From Sphaeroforma arctica JP610 (taxonomy: Eukaryota; Opisthokonta; Ichthyosporea; Ichthyophonida): a stretch of 31,035 bases of DNA. The stretch lies in NCBI RefSeq assembly GCF_001186125.1, contig NW_014040014.1:5414-36448 (forward strand), read 5' to 3'. A program made the translations under genes and the position numbers. Below are positions 20,210 to 30,546 of this stretch, piece by piece; position 1 is the first letter of the stretch, and every line of letters begins with the position of its first letter. Below the pieces are notes generated by a model that did not search any database, was not told the DNA's origin, and was given only the letters and a program-made list of their open reading frames with translations.

Positions 20210-20770
20210 CGTAAGCGCCTTCATAAAAACCAGGAAGATAGAGACAAGCTCTTTCCTCAAACAGATAAGATTATTATACACTCTTGTCCTGGTCTTGAGT
20301 TCTGGTCTTCTCTTTTAGAGATAAACTTCCAAAATCTATGACACGTAAGCTTGTACACCAACAAACGGGTGGAACTAGGAATACCAAGCGAACAAGGATG
20401 GACTCACACACGTGAGGAGTATTTGCATACTATGATATTTTAGAATATTACAAGTATTTATATACTTTGCTACCTTAGGTTTTACACCGCACTTGCTTCC
20501 TTTCTCGCTCTTTCTCCACGATGGTACCCAGGCAGTACTATATTTGATGGCTTAGAGCTGGGGGGGGGGGGCTATGATATCATAGCAAGTCCTAGAGTAA
20601 AGTCATATACATTATTGTATTAAGATATTACTATCTGATAAATCTAGCATAGTCTTATGTAAAGATTTTTACTATGTATTACTACTAATACATATATTAC
20701 ATATAACTTAAGTTATATATGATAAATAGTTTTCCTTTATAAAATACCATACGAGATGACTCATAGTATA
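20210..20770. other. Non-coding region 3' of element B
   Basis: No gene. It contains an 11-12 base G tract ending at 20571, followed at once by the perfect 16-bp palindrome GCTATGATATCATAGC (20571-20586). The G tract might be a polypurine tract in front of an LTR, but the LTR border is not defined. Confidence 0.45.
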
Positions 20771-20771
20771 A

Positions 20772-20995
20772 AGGTTGAAGGTCATTTGAGTTAATCTTTT
20801 TAAAAAAGATAAACAAAGATATTTATAAACTAATAAGAATATTTTAGTTTTTACAAACTAAAATATTCAATTATGAATAACACCAACCTCAGGCCGACCC
20901 CTAGAAGGGACTTACCACACCAACCCGGGGACGGACTGTCTATTTTTATATGTATGTATATATATTTTTCTTAAGTGGCCATTTCAATTTAATTC
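20772..20995 (+). repeat. 224-bp tandem duplication, copy 1 (non-coding)
   Basis: Starts AGGTTGAAGG and ends before an identical start at 20996. It contains a perfect 14-bp stem, GAATATTTTAGTTT (20837-20850) pairing with AAACTAAAATATTC (20855-20868) around a TTAC loop, and the word CACCAACCTCAGGCCGACCC. Copies are ~94% identical by eye. It may be part of an LTR or of an untranslated region of element B or C. Confidence 0.88.
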
Positions 20996-21217
20996 AGGTT
21001 GAAGGTTATTTGAGTTAATCTTTTAAAAGATAAACAAAGGTTTTTATAAACTAATAATTAATATACTTGGTTTTTACAAACTAAAATATTTAATTATGAA
21101 TAACACCAACCTCAGGCCGACCCCTAGTAGGGACTTACCACACCAACCTGGGCACAGACTGTCTATTTTTATATGTATATATTTCTATTTCTTAAGTGGC
21201 CATTTCAATTTAATTCT
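20996..21217 (+). repeat. 224-bp tandem duplication, copy 2 (non-coding)
   Basis: Second copy of the unit at 20772-20995. Its version of the hairpin is less perfect. Confidence 0.88.
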
Positions 21218-21284
21218 AAAATTATTAATTGGATGATTCTATTTATATTAGAAATTAATATTTCTTTTAGAAAAAAAAGATATA

Positions 21285-21310
21285 TCAGAAAGGCGCCAAA
21301 TGTGCCAACC
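21285..21310 (+). other. Possible primer-binding-site-like sequence
   Basis: AAGGCGCCAAATGTGCCAACC begins after an A-rich stretch. GGCGCC directly after an LTR is the start of many tRNA-primed binding sites. The expected TGG start and a clear CA-ending LTR just upstream are lacking, so this is only a suggestion for the 5' end of element C. Confidence 0.2.
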
Positions 21311-21503
21311 GTCCATTGAGCCCCTTTCTTAAATTTTCACCGATTTTCTTTCCGATGAGGAATGGTGATTTAATCCAGCATGTGATTGAACAGGGTCATA
21401 TTTACTACCAATTGAAAGAGGATATCAATACAAGAACGTCGGTACCTTGAAGTAGCTAGTACGATGTCTATGAGGGTGCCTATAAAGTAAATCAGAGAGC
21501 TGG

Positions 21504-21592
21504 CTACGCGATGGCTACGCGGTGACTACGATGGCTACGTGATGGCTTCGTATTTGCTACTTATTGGCTACGCTGTGGCTTCATTTTGGGGT
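21504..21592. repeat. Short imperfect GATGGCTACG(C/T) array
   Basis: About seven imperfect ~11-bp units (GATGGCTACGC, GATGGCTACGT, TATTGGCTACGC and similar) follow one another. It lies in the presumed leader or early gag of element C. Confidence 0.7.
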
Positions 21593-22209
21593 TTTTTTTA
21601 AAACTTTTTTCTCCACAAATCACGTTGAAAATATTGTTCATGTGTTACTTTCACCGTTAAGCTAGCTTTCGAACTAAGATAGCTACGGTATAACTTCCAA
21701 CGGGAAAAAGTCTTTTAAATGCCCGAACTGAACTTCCCTACCCTTCGATTGCTTGATATGATTGATTGGTTTTAGGCCTGAGAGTGACTGAGACTCGGCG
21801 GCATATAAAAGTCGGGTGCCCCCTGACTGATGCCTCAGTCTTTTACTTGTTACTTTTTGAAGAGCCTGTTTCGTGATGAAAAAGAATACTCCGGTACAAA
21901 TGACCCAGAATACGTATACGATGAGAAAAGTTGATTTAACCCGGCTAATCATATATGAAGCAAATACCACGAAAGCCTATGATAAGGTTCTCAAGTCAAA
22001 GGAGAAAACAACTACGGGAGCCAATCAATTCGTGGCTTTGCTGATGCACTAGGTAGGACCTGAGGTTGAGTATAAGCTATAGTCCAAGATCACTAATAAA
22101 ACTACGGTGATGAGGGCCGAACAAAACATCATCAGAATATTTGCCCCATGCGCCACTATGTTCAATAGAGGACAGAGTGTCCAAGTCCAAAGATGGGCAA
22201 CCAGACTAT

Positions 22210-22456
22210 GAGGTGACTGGTACTATCTACATAAGTAGAGACATGAGATGGTGTTGGAATTGTCTTTGGAGTTCGAGTGACTGTGCTGCAAGTTTCACTT
22301 GAAGTGATCAAGGAAGAGAATGAATTTTCGAGCCTGACAACATATAAGTCTGGAGTTGACAATGGTCCTCGGATAGTGCTCACGGGTCCAGAAAACAGTC
22401 TTCGGGTGGAGTTCATGACGATGAGATGACTTATCCACTAAGGCTATACGCGATAA
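22210..22456 (+). repeat. 247-bp tandem duplication in element C gag, copy 1
   Basis: Begins GAGGTGACTGGTACTATCTA and is repeated from 22457 with about 95% identity by eye. The unit is not a multiple of three. Confidence 0.92.
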
Positions 22457-22703
22457 GAGGTGACTGGTACTATCTACATAAGTAGAGACATGAGATGATG
22501 TTGGAAATGTCTTTCGAGTTCGAGCGACTGTGCTGCAACTTTCACTTGAAGTGATCAAAGAAGAGAATGAATTTTCGAGCCTGACAATATATGAGTCTGG
22601 AGTTGACAATGGTCCTCGGATAGTGCTTACGGGTCCAGAAAACAGTCTTCGGGTGGAGTTCATGACGATGAGATGACTTATCCACAAAGGCTATACTCGA
22701 TAA
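22457..22703 (+). repeat. 247-bp tandem duplication in element C gag, copy 2
   Basis: Second copy of 22210-22456. Both copies carry the plus-strand words EVIKEENEFSSLTTYKSGV and GPRIVLTGPENSLRVEF, or close variants. Confidence 0.92.
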
Positions 22704-23579
22704 GAGAGGCACGGACGGAAGCGGCAGCTGAAGCGAGTAAAACAAAGGACAGTGAAGAGGCACTAAGTGAGGTAGCGAAGAATCATATTGCAGCGCTTGA
22801 TGCAGCTCTTGAGAAGGTCACTGCAGACTCACAGCGGATAATCGACACGTACGAGTTGAATAGGCCGATTGAGATAGAGCCAGAGGAAAGCATCTACCAA
22901 AACATACAACGTATTAGATTTTTTTCTCGGTTACAGCGCCCAGAAATGGCTTGCTCCTTTACTCACCGAATCATTGATGGAGAGCCCAATATATGTGGTA
23001 ATACAGTTGAGAAGGCGTGAACTCGAGGGAGCAATCGCTGACTTCGATAGGTTAGTATTGTACATGTTCTCAACATGTTTGGAAGGGAATGCTAGACAGG
23101 CCTTCATTGTTTTTTTTCACTATAGGCGGTGGGTACGCAGCATTAGCATTTGTGGTCAGAATGCGGTATAAGGCGAAAGACACCAAAGCGGCTGGGAAAC
23201 GCAACCATGAAAGGGGAAAAATCAAGAGTGATAAAGCTGATCGTGGTCGACGAGAAGGATCAGCACGGTCTACAGGTTCAAACAGACGGTAGAGATAGAT
23301 TGAACGAACGACGACGAGCGGACTGGCACGGGACTACAGCGAGAGAATAGATCACGATCACCGGGGTACAGCAACGACGGTCGAAGTAGGTCTAAGTCGC
23401 CCGGTAAGGTGGGTTCCGTGCTGCCTAACTTGAAGTATTTCTATTCGGTGGGAATCAATATCGTGCCAATTGCCCGATGCAGGACAAAGAGAATCCCTCG
23501 GAAGCTGCTGCATAGGTACAGAAATCGAATGCCCCACCAAATCGTGACCGACTAGCAGACACCAAAATAAGACCTACGG

Positions 23580-23850
23580 TTGACGGTACTGTTGGTGGGA
23601 CCACTGTGTCATTGCACTGCGACACTGGGTCCTTCCCATCTTTGGTGCACACACAGGTCGTTGAAGCGGAGGCACTGCAGAAGATTAAAATCCCGAGAGG
23701 TGTCTTCGAGGCGTATGTCGGAACGTTGAGCTTGTTTCCCGAGTACGGGGTGTATGCAACTGTACGGTTAGATATTTACAATATTCATACAGAGCAAGAA
23801 TGCTCGTTGATCACTGACAGTATTTTATTCTATGTGGTTGGACCATTCTC
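23580..23850 (+). mobile_element. Element C: aspartic protease region
   Basis: TVSLHCDTGSFPSLV near 23606-23650 carries the DTGS active-site motif of retroelement aspartic proteases. The segment that follows ends SILFYVVGPFS. It lies between the zinc-knuckle region and the RT, as expected. Confidence 0.7.
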
Positions 23851-24149
23851 ATGAAGAAAGAGACGATTTTAGGGCTTCATGGTGCTGAGCGACAATTTTG
23901 CGGAGCGACAATCACATACAGTACATATTCTTACGGCTACGTTAGTATACATGACGCCGGAAACAATCTACAATATGTAATTTATATTCCCTTTCAGGAA
24001 CAAGATATAAAGGAGATGGATACGACATCACACCCCTGTAATTTATTTTTTGCAAAAGAGTTGAGATTCGCAGCAGACAAAATATAGAGCATGAAGCATC
24101 ACTGGATACAATGTGCCCACCGTGAGGACTAGTCTCATGCATTTTCCAA

Positions 24150-25195
24150 GAACCCTGGCCTCCATATCCCGACCAGAGCAGATGTCATCCCGTCCCGAGT
24201 ATCTTTAAATATCGAGACAGTTTACGGCGAGATGTTGATGCGCGAAAGATAGAGAAAGAGATGGTCCGCGGAATCATACGCAATAGTAAGGATGAAGGCC
24301 AGTGACTCGCATCGTATATTCTTGCCGAAAAGGTAAAGAAGGCAGCTCAACGGACAGACGCCGACTACCGCATGTGACATGCGTACGTCGGCCTTGATCG
24401 TTGGTCCATTCCAGACCACTCCAACATGCCTAGTAGGAAGAGCTTTGGGTACGTAATGCTTGGAGGAACGACGATAGCAGATAATTCTAATGACTTTAAC
24501 CAGTGTACGATCGCGGAAGAGGGTCGGCACAAAATGTGTTCATTGCCAGCAATGGTGAGGTATATGAACGTACTGGGGCGTGTTTCGGATTGTAGGTTGT
24601 ACCAGCCCAATATGCACAGCGTAAAGAGTACATTTTTGTTTCGTCGAAGGGTTCATGTGCTTCGTGGATGACGCTGCAACATGTACGGCTAAGAAGAGGA
24701 CGACGACGACGATAGACTACAGACATACGACGATAGACTACAGACATACGACGAAATTGGGATGGGCAACAGCCTTGACCAGGACTTGTTCACTTCCGCG
24801 AGCGCAGGTTCCATGGGGGTTGTGACGTTGGGTGATAGTAAGATGCTGAGTGTAGGGCAATGACAGATGTCCTTTCAAAGACGAGCGGCGGTGACGACAC
24901 TAACTCCTTCGAAACATCTGGCGGACCTCCAACACTGGCAGTGTTTGTGGCAACTGGTACGGACCGCGATCAATGCGACCAAGTCTCAGCTCGTGGTCCC
25001 AAAGGGTGTTTTCAAGATGTTTTAACATGCAGAGTATCGTCAGCCTTGGCATACCCACTGACAAGGACGAACTCTTAACCGTCTGCATGAAGGTGTGGTG
25101 GAGTTTCAGCATCCCGGGCCTTAATGCTATGCTAGTTCCACTAACAAATCAAACAAAGAATAACGTGAAATTCGATATGAACGCTAAGTGTAGTT
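24150..25195 (+). mobile_element. Element C: reverse transcriptase fragment
   Basis: Blocks recognised: KVKKAAQRTDADYRM (compare KVRMCVDYR); a D.FNQ-like core block (NDFNQCTIAEEGRHK); a catalytic FVDDAATC motif near 24655-24682; GIPTDKDELLTVC; and IPGLNAMLVPLTNQTKNNVK, which matches the RT connection pattern IPG...IA.PLT.LTKK.V.F. The fossil ends there. Confidence 0.7.
24711..24752. repeat. 21-bp tandem duplication
   Basis: GATAGACTACAGACATACGA plus C occurs twice, at 24711-24731 and 24732-24752, with no difference. It is preceded by a GAC triplet run (24698-24710). It lies within the RT fossil of element C and is probably a slippage product. Confidence 0.95.
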
Positions 25196-25568
25196 AAACG
25201 TCGAATAACAATATCTCAATGATAGAGGGATACGTTGTTCATTTATTCATAAAACCTTAATCAACGAATCTAATTACTTGTGAGTCATGAGCCGATCTAA
25301 ACCCCTGAACGGTACAAACTAAGTTTACAGATTCTGATATTATAAACTAAAATAACCCAAACTAAAATAACACTAATAACCCTGTCTGGGTGAACACTGA
25401 TATCCCCGTCTGGGTGTATTCCTACCACAACCCCCCCAAACTGAAGCACTACCTACTAGTACCTACTAGTGTGCCAGCTTTAGAGAAAAGGAAAAACAAT
25501 ACTCATACCCTGACCGACATGCTGGCATATATCATCAGAGAGCTAGAGTAGTGTGCTGGCATTTAACA
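25196..25568. other. Junction between elements C and D
   Basis: Non-coding. It has short tandem duplications: CTACTAGTAC (25451-25470), and a ~34-bp unit starting GCTGGCAT at 25521 and 25555. On the minus strand a G7 run inside TTTGGGGGGGTTGTGG (25425-25444) could be the polypurine tract of element D, whose coding end lies just to the right. No LTR is recognised. Confidence 0.4.
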
Positions 25569-25884
25569 TCAGAGAGATAGAGGGATCAAAGTATACGTCT
25601 TGAGCGCACCGTCGTTCATAACATATAAGTAACTATATACAGGTAAAAGTCTAAATATGGTCGTGGCGTCGTTTGCGCGTACGCGTCCGCGGGCTCTTTT
25701 GGTAGGTGACAATGTCGTTGGGTTCGGTGAAAGCCTCGGCTGTCTCCCACTTGGGGTCGTCCTCGTGCTATTGCACCAAGATTTCAAGGTTGCCTGTCTC
25801 ATTGTTCGTACAATGATTAGTAATATGGCGGAACTCAACTCAGCCTTCTGCCCATAAGGTATAATCAAGTGGTGGGTCTGTACT

Positions 25885-26250
25885 ACGATGTAAAACCGGA
25901 GGAGTTCAACACGGACTGGCTTGTCTTTAAATTCTGATGGTGCGGACCCGTCTTTGTTTGCTAACTCGTAGTGTTGCCCGATTCTAGTCTTGATAACATA
26001 TGGACCAAAGAGAGAACGCATTGCTTTCGTTGTTCTGCCTTCCGAGCGCACCATCACTACGTCGCCTTCATCGAAGTGTACCAAGTCGTGGGCATGGAGA
26101 CGGTCGAAAGTCTTCGTTAGCTTGCCCGTATACCTTTTGGTATTATGGTAATGCGTTGGTAAGATGGTATCCTGCATCTCGTCTAATCGTTGCGCCCATG
26201 TATCGTTAGTCACTGGTTGTGATTCCGGTGACGCATCAGTAAAGTCTGCA
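25885..26250 (-). mobile_element. Element D: integrase C-terminus with GPY/F module
   Basis: HDLVHFDEGDVVMVRSE matches the F..GD.V strand, and RSLFGPYVIKTRIGQHYELA (near 26019-25960) is a classical GPY/F module, followed by PVRVELLRFYIV. This module is typical of Ty3/gypsy and some retroviral integrases and helps in multimer formation and integration. No chromodomain is seen after it. Confidence 0.88.
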
Positions 26251-26950
26251 ATCGGTACCTGCCTGCGTCCAAAGTACACGCTAAAGGGTGCACTCTTGTG
26301 TCTGCGGGAGATACGGGGGTTCAGATAGAGCATCGTGAACGAAAGGCGTTCATCCCATTGAAGTGGTACTGTCTCACAGCATTGCCGTATTGATCGTGTA
26401 ATGTCCTTGTGACGACTCTCGGCTGCCCCTAAGACCTGTGGGCGATATTGGGGTAATACTTTGTGTAGCATGCCCACTTCCTGCACCAGGATGTCCACTA
26501 TTTTGTTTGTAAACTCTTAGTGACATGTCGGTTTGTAGTCGTCGTGGGAAACCGTGGTCATCGAAATTCTCTAACATTGTCTGTACCGTGGTCGCCTTTA
26601 ACTTGTCTGGTGTTACACGTAGAATCGAATAGCTAGTGGCAATGTCCAACACATGGAGAATATACTTGTTCTTCCTCCGCGATCCGATCGGCATAGGGTG
26701 TAGTCCATCTGGATATGATGCCAAGGTTAGCGTGCGTCGATGCTAATCATCGGGTAGAAGCCCTTGCGTAGTGTATCCTGATCTAAACATGTACTGCGCT
26801 GTCGCTTATCCATTGTCGCCAGTTCTAGTGTGCCCAGCCACACATGTCCATCGCTGCGAAGCTGTTGTACCGTATTGGCTGCCCCGTGATGGCCTTGCTC
26901 GTGCTGTACTCGTGTCAGTTATGTGCGCCAAAGCTCTTCCTCCGGCGTTG
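26250..26950 (-). mobile_element. Element D: integrase zinc-binding segment and core
   Basis: HEQGHHGAANTVQQLRSDGH (about 26907-26848) is a clear match for the H..GH.G...T...L...G.W start of the integrase H2C2 domain. The core shows KYILHVLDIATSYSILRVTP with the first Asp, FPRRLQTDMSLRVYK around the second Asp, and PQYRPQVLGAAESRHKDI with the Glu block. Confidence 0.87.
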
Positions 26951-27182
26951 CTTGTGCAATTGCAGCTTGACCTTCAGCTTCAGCCATGGCGACCGATATC
27001 TCTCGTGCTGTGTCTAAATATTTCGCATACGGTATGTGGCGTAGCTCTGCGTAACCCAGTCGCTGTGAGAAGTGGGGGTCTAGCTTGAAATTATTGGATG
27101 GAACTAGTCTCGCTATCACTGTATAACCCCAAGGTGTCTTGCCTCACGCATACTTGCCAAACTTCAGGAATGTATGTAGTGT

Positions 27183-27407
27183 TCTAGGTACCAGTACCGG
27201 TTCAGCTTGAACTAGCTGCTTGAGTAAGTCGAACCATGGCGCCCGTGGTACCCAAGATTGACCCACTAACGACCAGTCGTGCTTAAACGCCCCTTCTTTG
27301 TCATCTATGGTCCAGAATCGAGGCAGTTGTGCGTTCTGTGGGTCCGCAAACACATCTACATTATTTGGACCAAAAATCTGTTGTGCTTGTTTGAAGTAGC
27401 TAGGAAC
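27183..27407 (-). mobile_element. Element D: extra post-RNase-H domain (DIRS-like)
   Basis: FGPNNVDVFADPQNAQLPRF is followed by DDKEGAFKHDWSLVGQSWVP, then PWFDLLKQLVQAEPVLVPR. It lines up with the corresponding part of element B (IDMFAVLHNAQLPDYRSP, DPWFQELV, HEPIYLDR). The pattern is that of the segment following RNase H in DIRS-type retrotransposons, yet here an integrase follows. It is in the same continuous frame as the RNase H part, so the fusion is direct. Confidence 0.65.
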
Positions 27408-27419
27408 CAGCTTCCAACA

Positions 27420-27790
27420 ATCTGTGTACTGGGGTTCGTCACACTCTGCCCTACCATCATGCACCCTACTCAACATATATGGTAGGATATTCTTCTCCCC
27501 CGGGGATGTGGGAAATCGTAAAGTTGAACGGCGCGATGATGTGGTGCCATCGCTGTAGCATAGGGTTAAGCTTGAGTTGTGTTTAAGTTGTGTGTTCATG
27601 TACACTAGCGCTTTATGATCTGCAAAGACCGCAAACCGTTGCCCGTCCCGATGGTCTCGAAAGTGCGTTAGACCATACACGAGTGCGAGTAGTTCCTTCA
27701 TTGGTGTAGAGTAGTTATGTTGTGTATGGTTCAATGTCTTGCTGAAGAACATCAGGTAGTGTTTCTTGCTGTGGACCCATTGGAACAATG
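27420..27790 (-). mobile_element. Element D: RNase H region
   Basis: YLMFFSKTLNHTQHNYSTPM followed by KELLALVYGLTHFRDH and RFAVFADHKALVYM correspond to RNase H blocks (SK.L...Q..YS...KE.LA...AL..FR.YL.G..F...TDH..L). The segment SPGEKNILPYMLSRV is the usual linker word (P...N..AD.LSR) at the end of RNase H. Confidence 0.88.
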
Positions 27791-27829
27791 CTCCGCATAT
27801 ACCGTAATCACTGGCGCCGGTCTCTAAAT

Positions 27830-28640
27830 TCAGTGGTACTCCTTCTATCGAAAAATATAGCCACTACATTTACCACCGCCTCCTTCAATGCATGCCACGC
27901 GTCGGCAAGTCGGTGTTCCCACTGTTCATCAATTAGCTCATTCGGGTTGAGTATGCAGAACTTCCGTAGCGGTGCTACAATCTGGGCAAAGTTGAGGAGG
28001 TGCTCGTGAAGATAGTTCGCTAAGCCTAACGCTGACGCTGTGTCCTTGTAACGTTGTGGGGTTGGCCAATCTAGCAGCTTTGCCTGTTTCTCATAATCCA
28101 CATCGATGCTTTGCGCTGATACCTTATTACCCAGTATCATTACCTCCGCAATTGCAATCACTATATCATCGATGTAGTGATGTACTGGTAGTCCGTCCAG
28201 GATCGTGCTCAATGCACGATGGAACTGCTGTGTTGGTACATGTAGGCCGATTAGTGCCGACGTAAAAGAATACTGGTAGCGTTCATGTGTGAATTTGGAC
28301 AAATACCGTGAATTCGAATGTATCGGTAGTCAGTGGTAGGCCGCCGAGATGTCCAGAGTTGTATAGTACCTTTTGCTCCTCAGTCGCGAAATAAGTTCAT
28401 TAACTTTCGGAATCAAGAATTGGTCATCGGGAATGAGTGCATATACCGCACGCATGTCTAAACACACGCGCACCTTCTTAACGCTGTCTTCACTATCAAA
28501 CGTGGGTACGGCAGACAGTGGTATTGGTGTATTTTGCTTAGCAATGACCAAGTCCTTTAACCACTTCTGTACTTGCTCATATAAGGTAGCCATCGATCTG
28601 ATACGAAATTACGTGTAGATATGCGTATACTCATGGCTTG
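27830..28640 (-). mobile_element. Element D: reverse transcriptase region
   Basis: Blocks in order: KVRVCLDMRAVYALIPDDQF, then LISRLRSKRYYTTLDISAAY, then YQYSFTSALIGLHVPTQQFH, then the catalytic HHYIDDIVIAIAE near 28145-28185, then LLDWPTPQRYKDTASALGLA for the thumb and connection. This is the Ty3/gypsy RT order, similar to but clearly distinct from element B. Confidence 0.9.
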
Positions 28641-28854
28641 CTCTCGCGTGACTGATATCATGACCTTACTCCCTTAGAGGCGACATCGTGCGCTGTTTGG
28701 AATCGCTACGTTCGCCTCTAACTCTGTAATCAACCGTTGTCGAGCGTCTACCGGCTCCACGTGGTATTAAATTCAGCAATTCATCAAACACCATGGGGTC
28801 GATATGAGCGAGAGGTGATTGAATACCGACTATGTACAACCCTAGGCCTTTCAT

Positions 28855-29177
28855 CATATTTGTCCAATGAGAATGTCCATGTCCATAGGTGGGTTCATTA
28901 ATTCGAACGAACCCTGGTTAATCTTTGTACCATATCGTATCGGTATCACTTCCATTGTCCCCATTCGCGGAGTTCGGACCGCCTTGTCAGCTAAATATAT
29001 GAACGACCCAGGTTGTGCTGGAGTAATCGAACGACCATATAAGTCTGCGGATGTCTGAGAGATGCAAATTCTATTTGCACCCGTGTCTATTAACGCTCTG
29101 AACGCGCGTCCGTTCAGTTGCGGTTGGATGTAGACGCGATTATCCGATGATAGTAATGGGTCCTTAATCGCAATCAC
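28855..29177 (-). mobile_element. Element D: aspartic protease region
   Basis: RALIDTGANRICISQTSADL is a textbook retroelement protease active site (L-I-D-T-G-A-N). Downstream MDILIGQI matches the second hallmark (D.LIG). Both fit the retropepsin family, which processes the polyprotein. Confidence 0.92.
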
Positions 29178-29340
29178 TTCATTGATAGTGTGTACGTTGA
29201 TGCTATATCCGCATCAGACACCCTCATCTCTCAACTATCGCCTGTCACTGAATCCCAGCCCTGCGGTATCGTATCTCGTGCTGGGTATTCCTCGTCATGA
29301 TAGCCAGCGGTGTTGAGTATGGCGTCTTTGTGTATCGCTG

Positions 29341-29725
29341 TAAAAGTCGGTCTCCTCCAGGCTGACTATACGATAGCAAGACGTTTACGTTAATAAGATA
29401 AAACGATAAAACGTTAGAATGCAAAATGTTAAATAAGTTTAGCTTCAGCCCTTGGTATTGAGCAAAAGATTAGGGGATTTTAGACTGAGACTATTGTCTA
29501 TATGCTCCGCTCTAATCACTCACTACTTCGGTCTAGATTTATTTATGTTTAGTTACTAAGACTAGATATCATTTCATTGGACGCATAGTTTACATTTCAC
29601 GCCTCGAAATAATCACCTAATCAATAAAATACCTCTAAGTCCAACTTAAGAAAATCAAAAATAGAATCAAAACACCAAGTTGGTGCAGTATACATTGCAC
29701 CTATACCCCATTACTTGGTACCTAG
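29341..29725. other. Spacer between element D and LTR copy 2
   Basis: AT-rich, non-coding. Read on the minus strand it would be the leader after the LTR if the two belong together, but the bases directly after the LTR end (CTAGGTACCAAGTAATGG) do not form a convincing primer-binding site. It contains the short inverted word pair TTGGTGCAGTATACATTGCACC at 29681-29702. Confidence 0.4.
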
Positions 29726-30494
29726 TGTAGGATTCGGTCTATCAAGGCGATATTAACGCCTTAGAGTAATTAAACGCTTAGGCGAAGTCTAAGTATCGTG
29801 GAATTCGAAGTAAATAAACGAAATGAGTCTTTTGGTAAAGTTAGGTATGCCTCGTGAAAACAGCAATACTCTGAGGGATTGTGAGGCTGAGACATTGCCT
29901 ACATATAATCCTCTCAGTACTGTTTTCGCCGAGGAGATTTTATTTAGTGTTTCGTTGTCGCCCTATTAGAAACTATGGTGTGTTTCGCTGGGGCGAATCC
30001 GAGAGACTCATAAAATCCTAACTTTAGAAATAAGTAAAAGAAAAAAAAGAAAAAAAACTCTTGATGTCCATAGTTAGTGCATAAACCAATAACTTGCCAC
30101 TTATCAAGAATTACCGACTTAGCCTTCATCAGACTGGAACATCTGGTTGGCTGAACGGAGGTTAAACTAGGTAACGCTAATAGTCCCTAGAAACCTATAT
30201 TCGGTTGAGCCATCTCGCTACCGAAGTATTCAGATATAAATAGGTTTGGAAAGGAAATATAGTTATATTAATAGAACTAGACCAAATCTTATGTTTGGTA
30301 TTTTACTGGGGCCTTATAATGGCCTTGTCCAAATATCTGATATGTAAAATGGAAAAGGTATTACTTAATAAAATCGTTAAAAACCGTTTAGCAAACTTAA
30401 GTTCCTTGTACTATTAAGAGTACGTTTATATTTTACGTACTGCTTAAGAGTACGTTTATAACATAGAGTCTGATGTAGAGGCCCGGCTATTGCA
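29726..30494 (-). mobile_element. LTR of family L, copy 2 (complete, minus strand)
   Basis: 769 bp, reading on the minus strand from TGCAATAGCCGG (30494) to GAATCCTACA (29726), collinear with the solo LTR at 11498-12270. It contains the same pyrimidine tract, TATA-like element (TATATGTAGG, minus strand, near 29900-29909) and conserved CTCAGCCTCACAATCC word. The 4-6 bases on its two sides do not match, so it may be one LTR of a former full element or a solo LTR with an altered flank. Confidence 0.9.
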
Positions 30495-30546
30495 CAGCCT
30501 CCACCCAGCTTTGAGACCCAGGAGAAGCAAGTTGCTCATTCAGGCT
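30495..30546. other. 52-bp spacer between two LTR copies
   Basis: CAGCCTCCACCCAGCTTTGA continues to GCTCATTCAGGCT between LTR copies 2 and 3. It is unrelated to the LTR ends and is not repeated elsewhere in the window. Confidence 0.5.

Larger units (their letters stand above)
21900..23480 (+). mobile_element. Element C: gag region
   Basis: MRKVDLTRLIIYEANTTKAY (21920s) starts a polar segment, followed by a tandemly duplicated part and an acidic, helical Ala/Glu-rich segment (AEASKTKDSEEALSEVAKNH, ~22735-22790). Near 23340-23420 comes an arginine/serine-dipeptide segment (NRSRSPG, GRSRSKSPGK), then a zinc-knuckle-like patch near 23430-23475. This order fits capsid followed by nucleocapsid. 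Confidence 0.6.
21900..25195 (+). mobile_element. Element C: decayed gag-protease-RT fragment
   Basis: A plus-strand retroelement fossil with gag (about 21900-23480, including an RS-rich part and a zinc-knuckle-like part), aspartic protease (23580-23850) and reverse transcriptase (24150-25195), stopping in the RT connection region. RNase H and integrase are absent, so it is truncated at its 3' side. It looks Ty3/gypsy-like because of the RT thumb/connection wording, but is a different lineage from B and D. It has on the order of ten or more breaks. Confidence 0.72.
25569..29340 (-). mobile_element. Element D: decayed Ty3/gypsy-like element, minus strand
   Basis: Reading leftwards on the minus strand, the parts are protease (about 29180-28855), RT (about 28640-27830), RNase H (27790-27420), the extra domain also seen in element B (27407-27183), integrase zinc-binding segment (about 26950-26830), integrase core (26725-26250) and an integrase C-terminus with a GPY/F module (26010-25885). 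Gag is missing or very reduced. It is decayed, with perhaps six to twelve breaks, and is one of the better preserved elements in the window. An LTR of family L in the same orientation lies 0.4-0.5 kb upstream (29726-30494), but no partner LTR occurs downstream, so their connection is unproven. Confidence 0.88.

Noticed and set aside
22162-22687. Repeated minus-strand frames (MNSTRRLFSGPVSTIRG...) suggesting a repeated protein
   Set aside because: They are antisense shadows of the 247-bp tandem duplication within the plus-strand gag of element C.
25657-28618. Plus-strand frames between 25657 and 28618
   Set aside because: They run opposite the minus-strand integrase, RNase H and RT of element D and lack motifs.
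29726-30494. Calling LTR copy 2 the 5' LTR of element D
   Set aside because: Orientation and distance fit, but no primer-binding site follows the LTR, gag is missing, and no partner LTR lies downstream of the integrase; kept as unproven.
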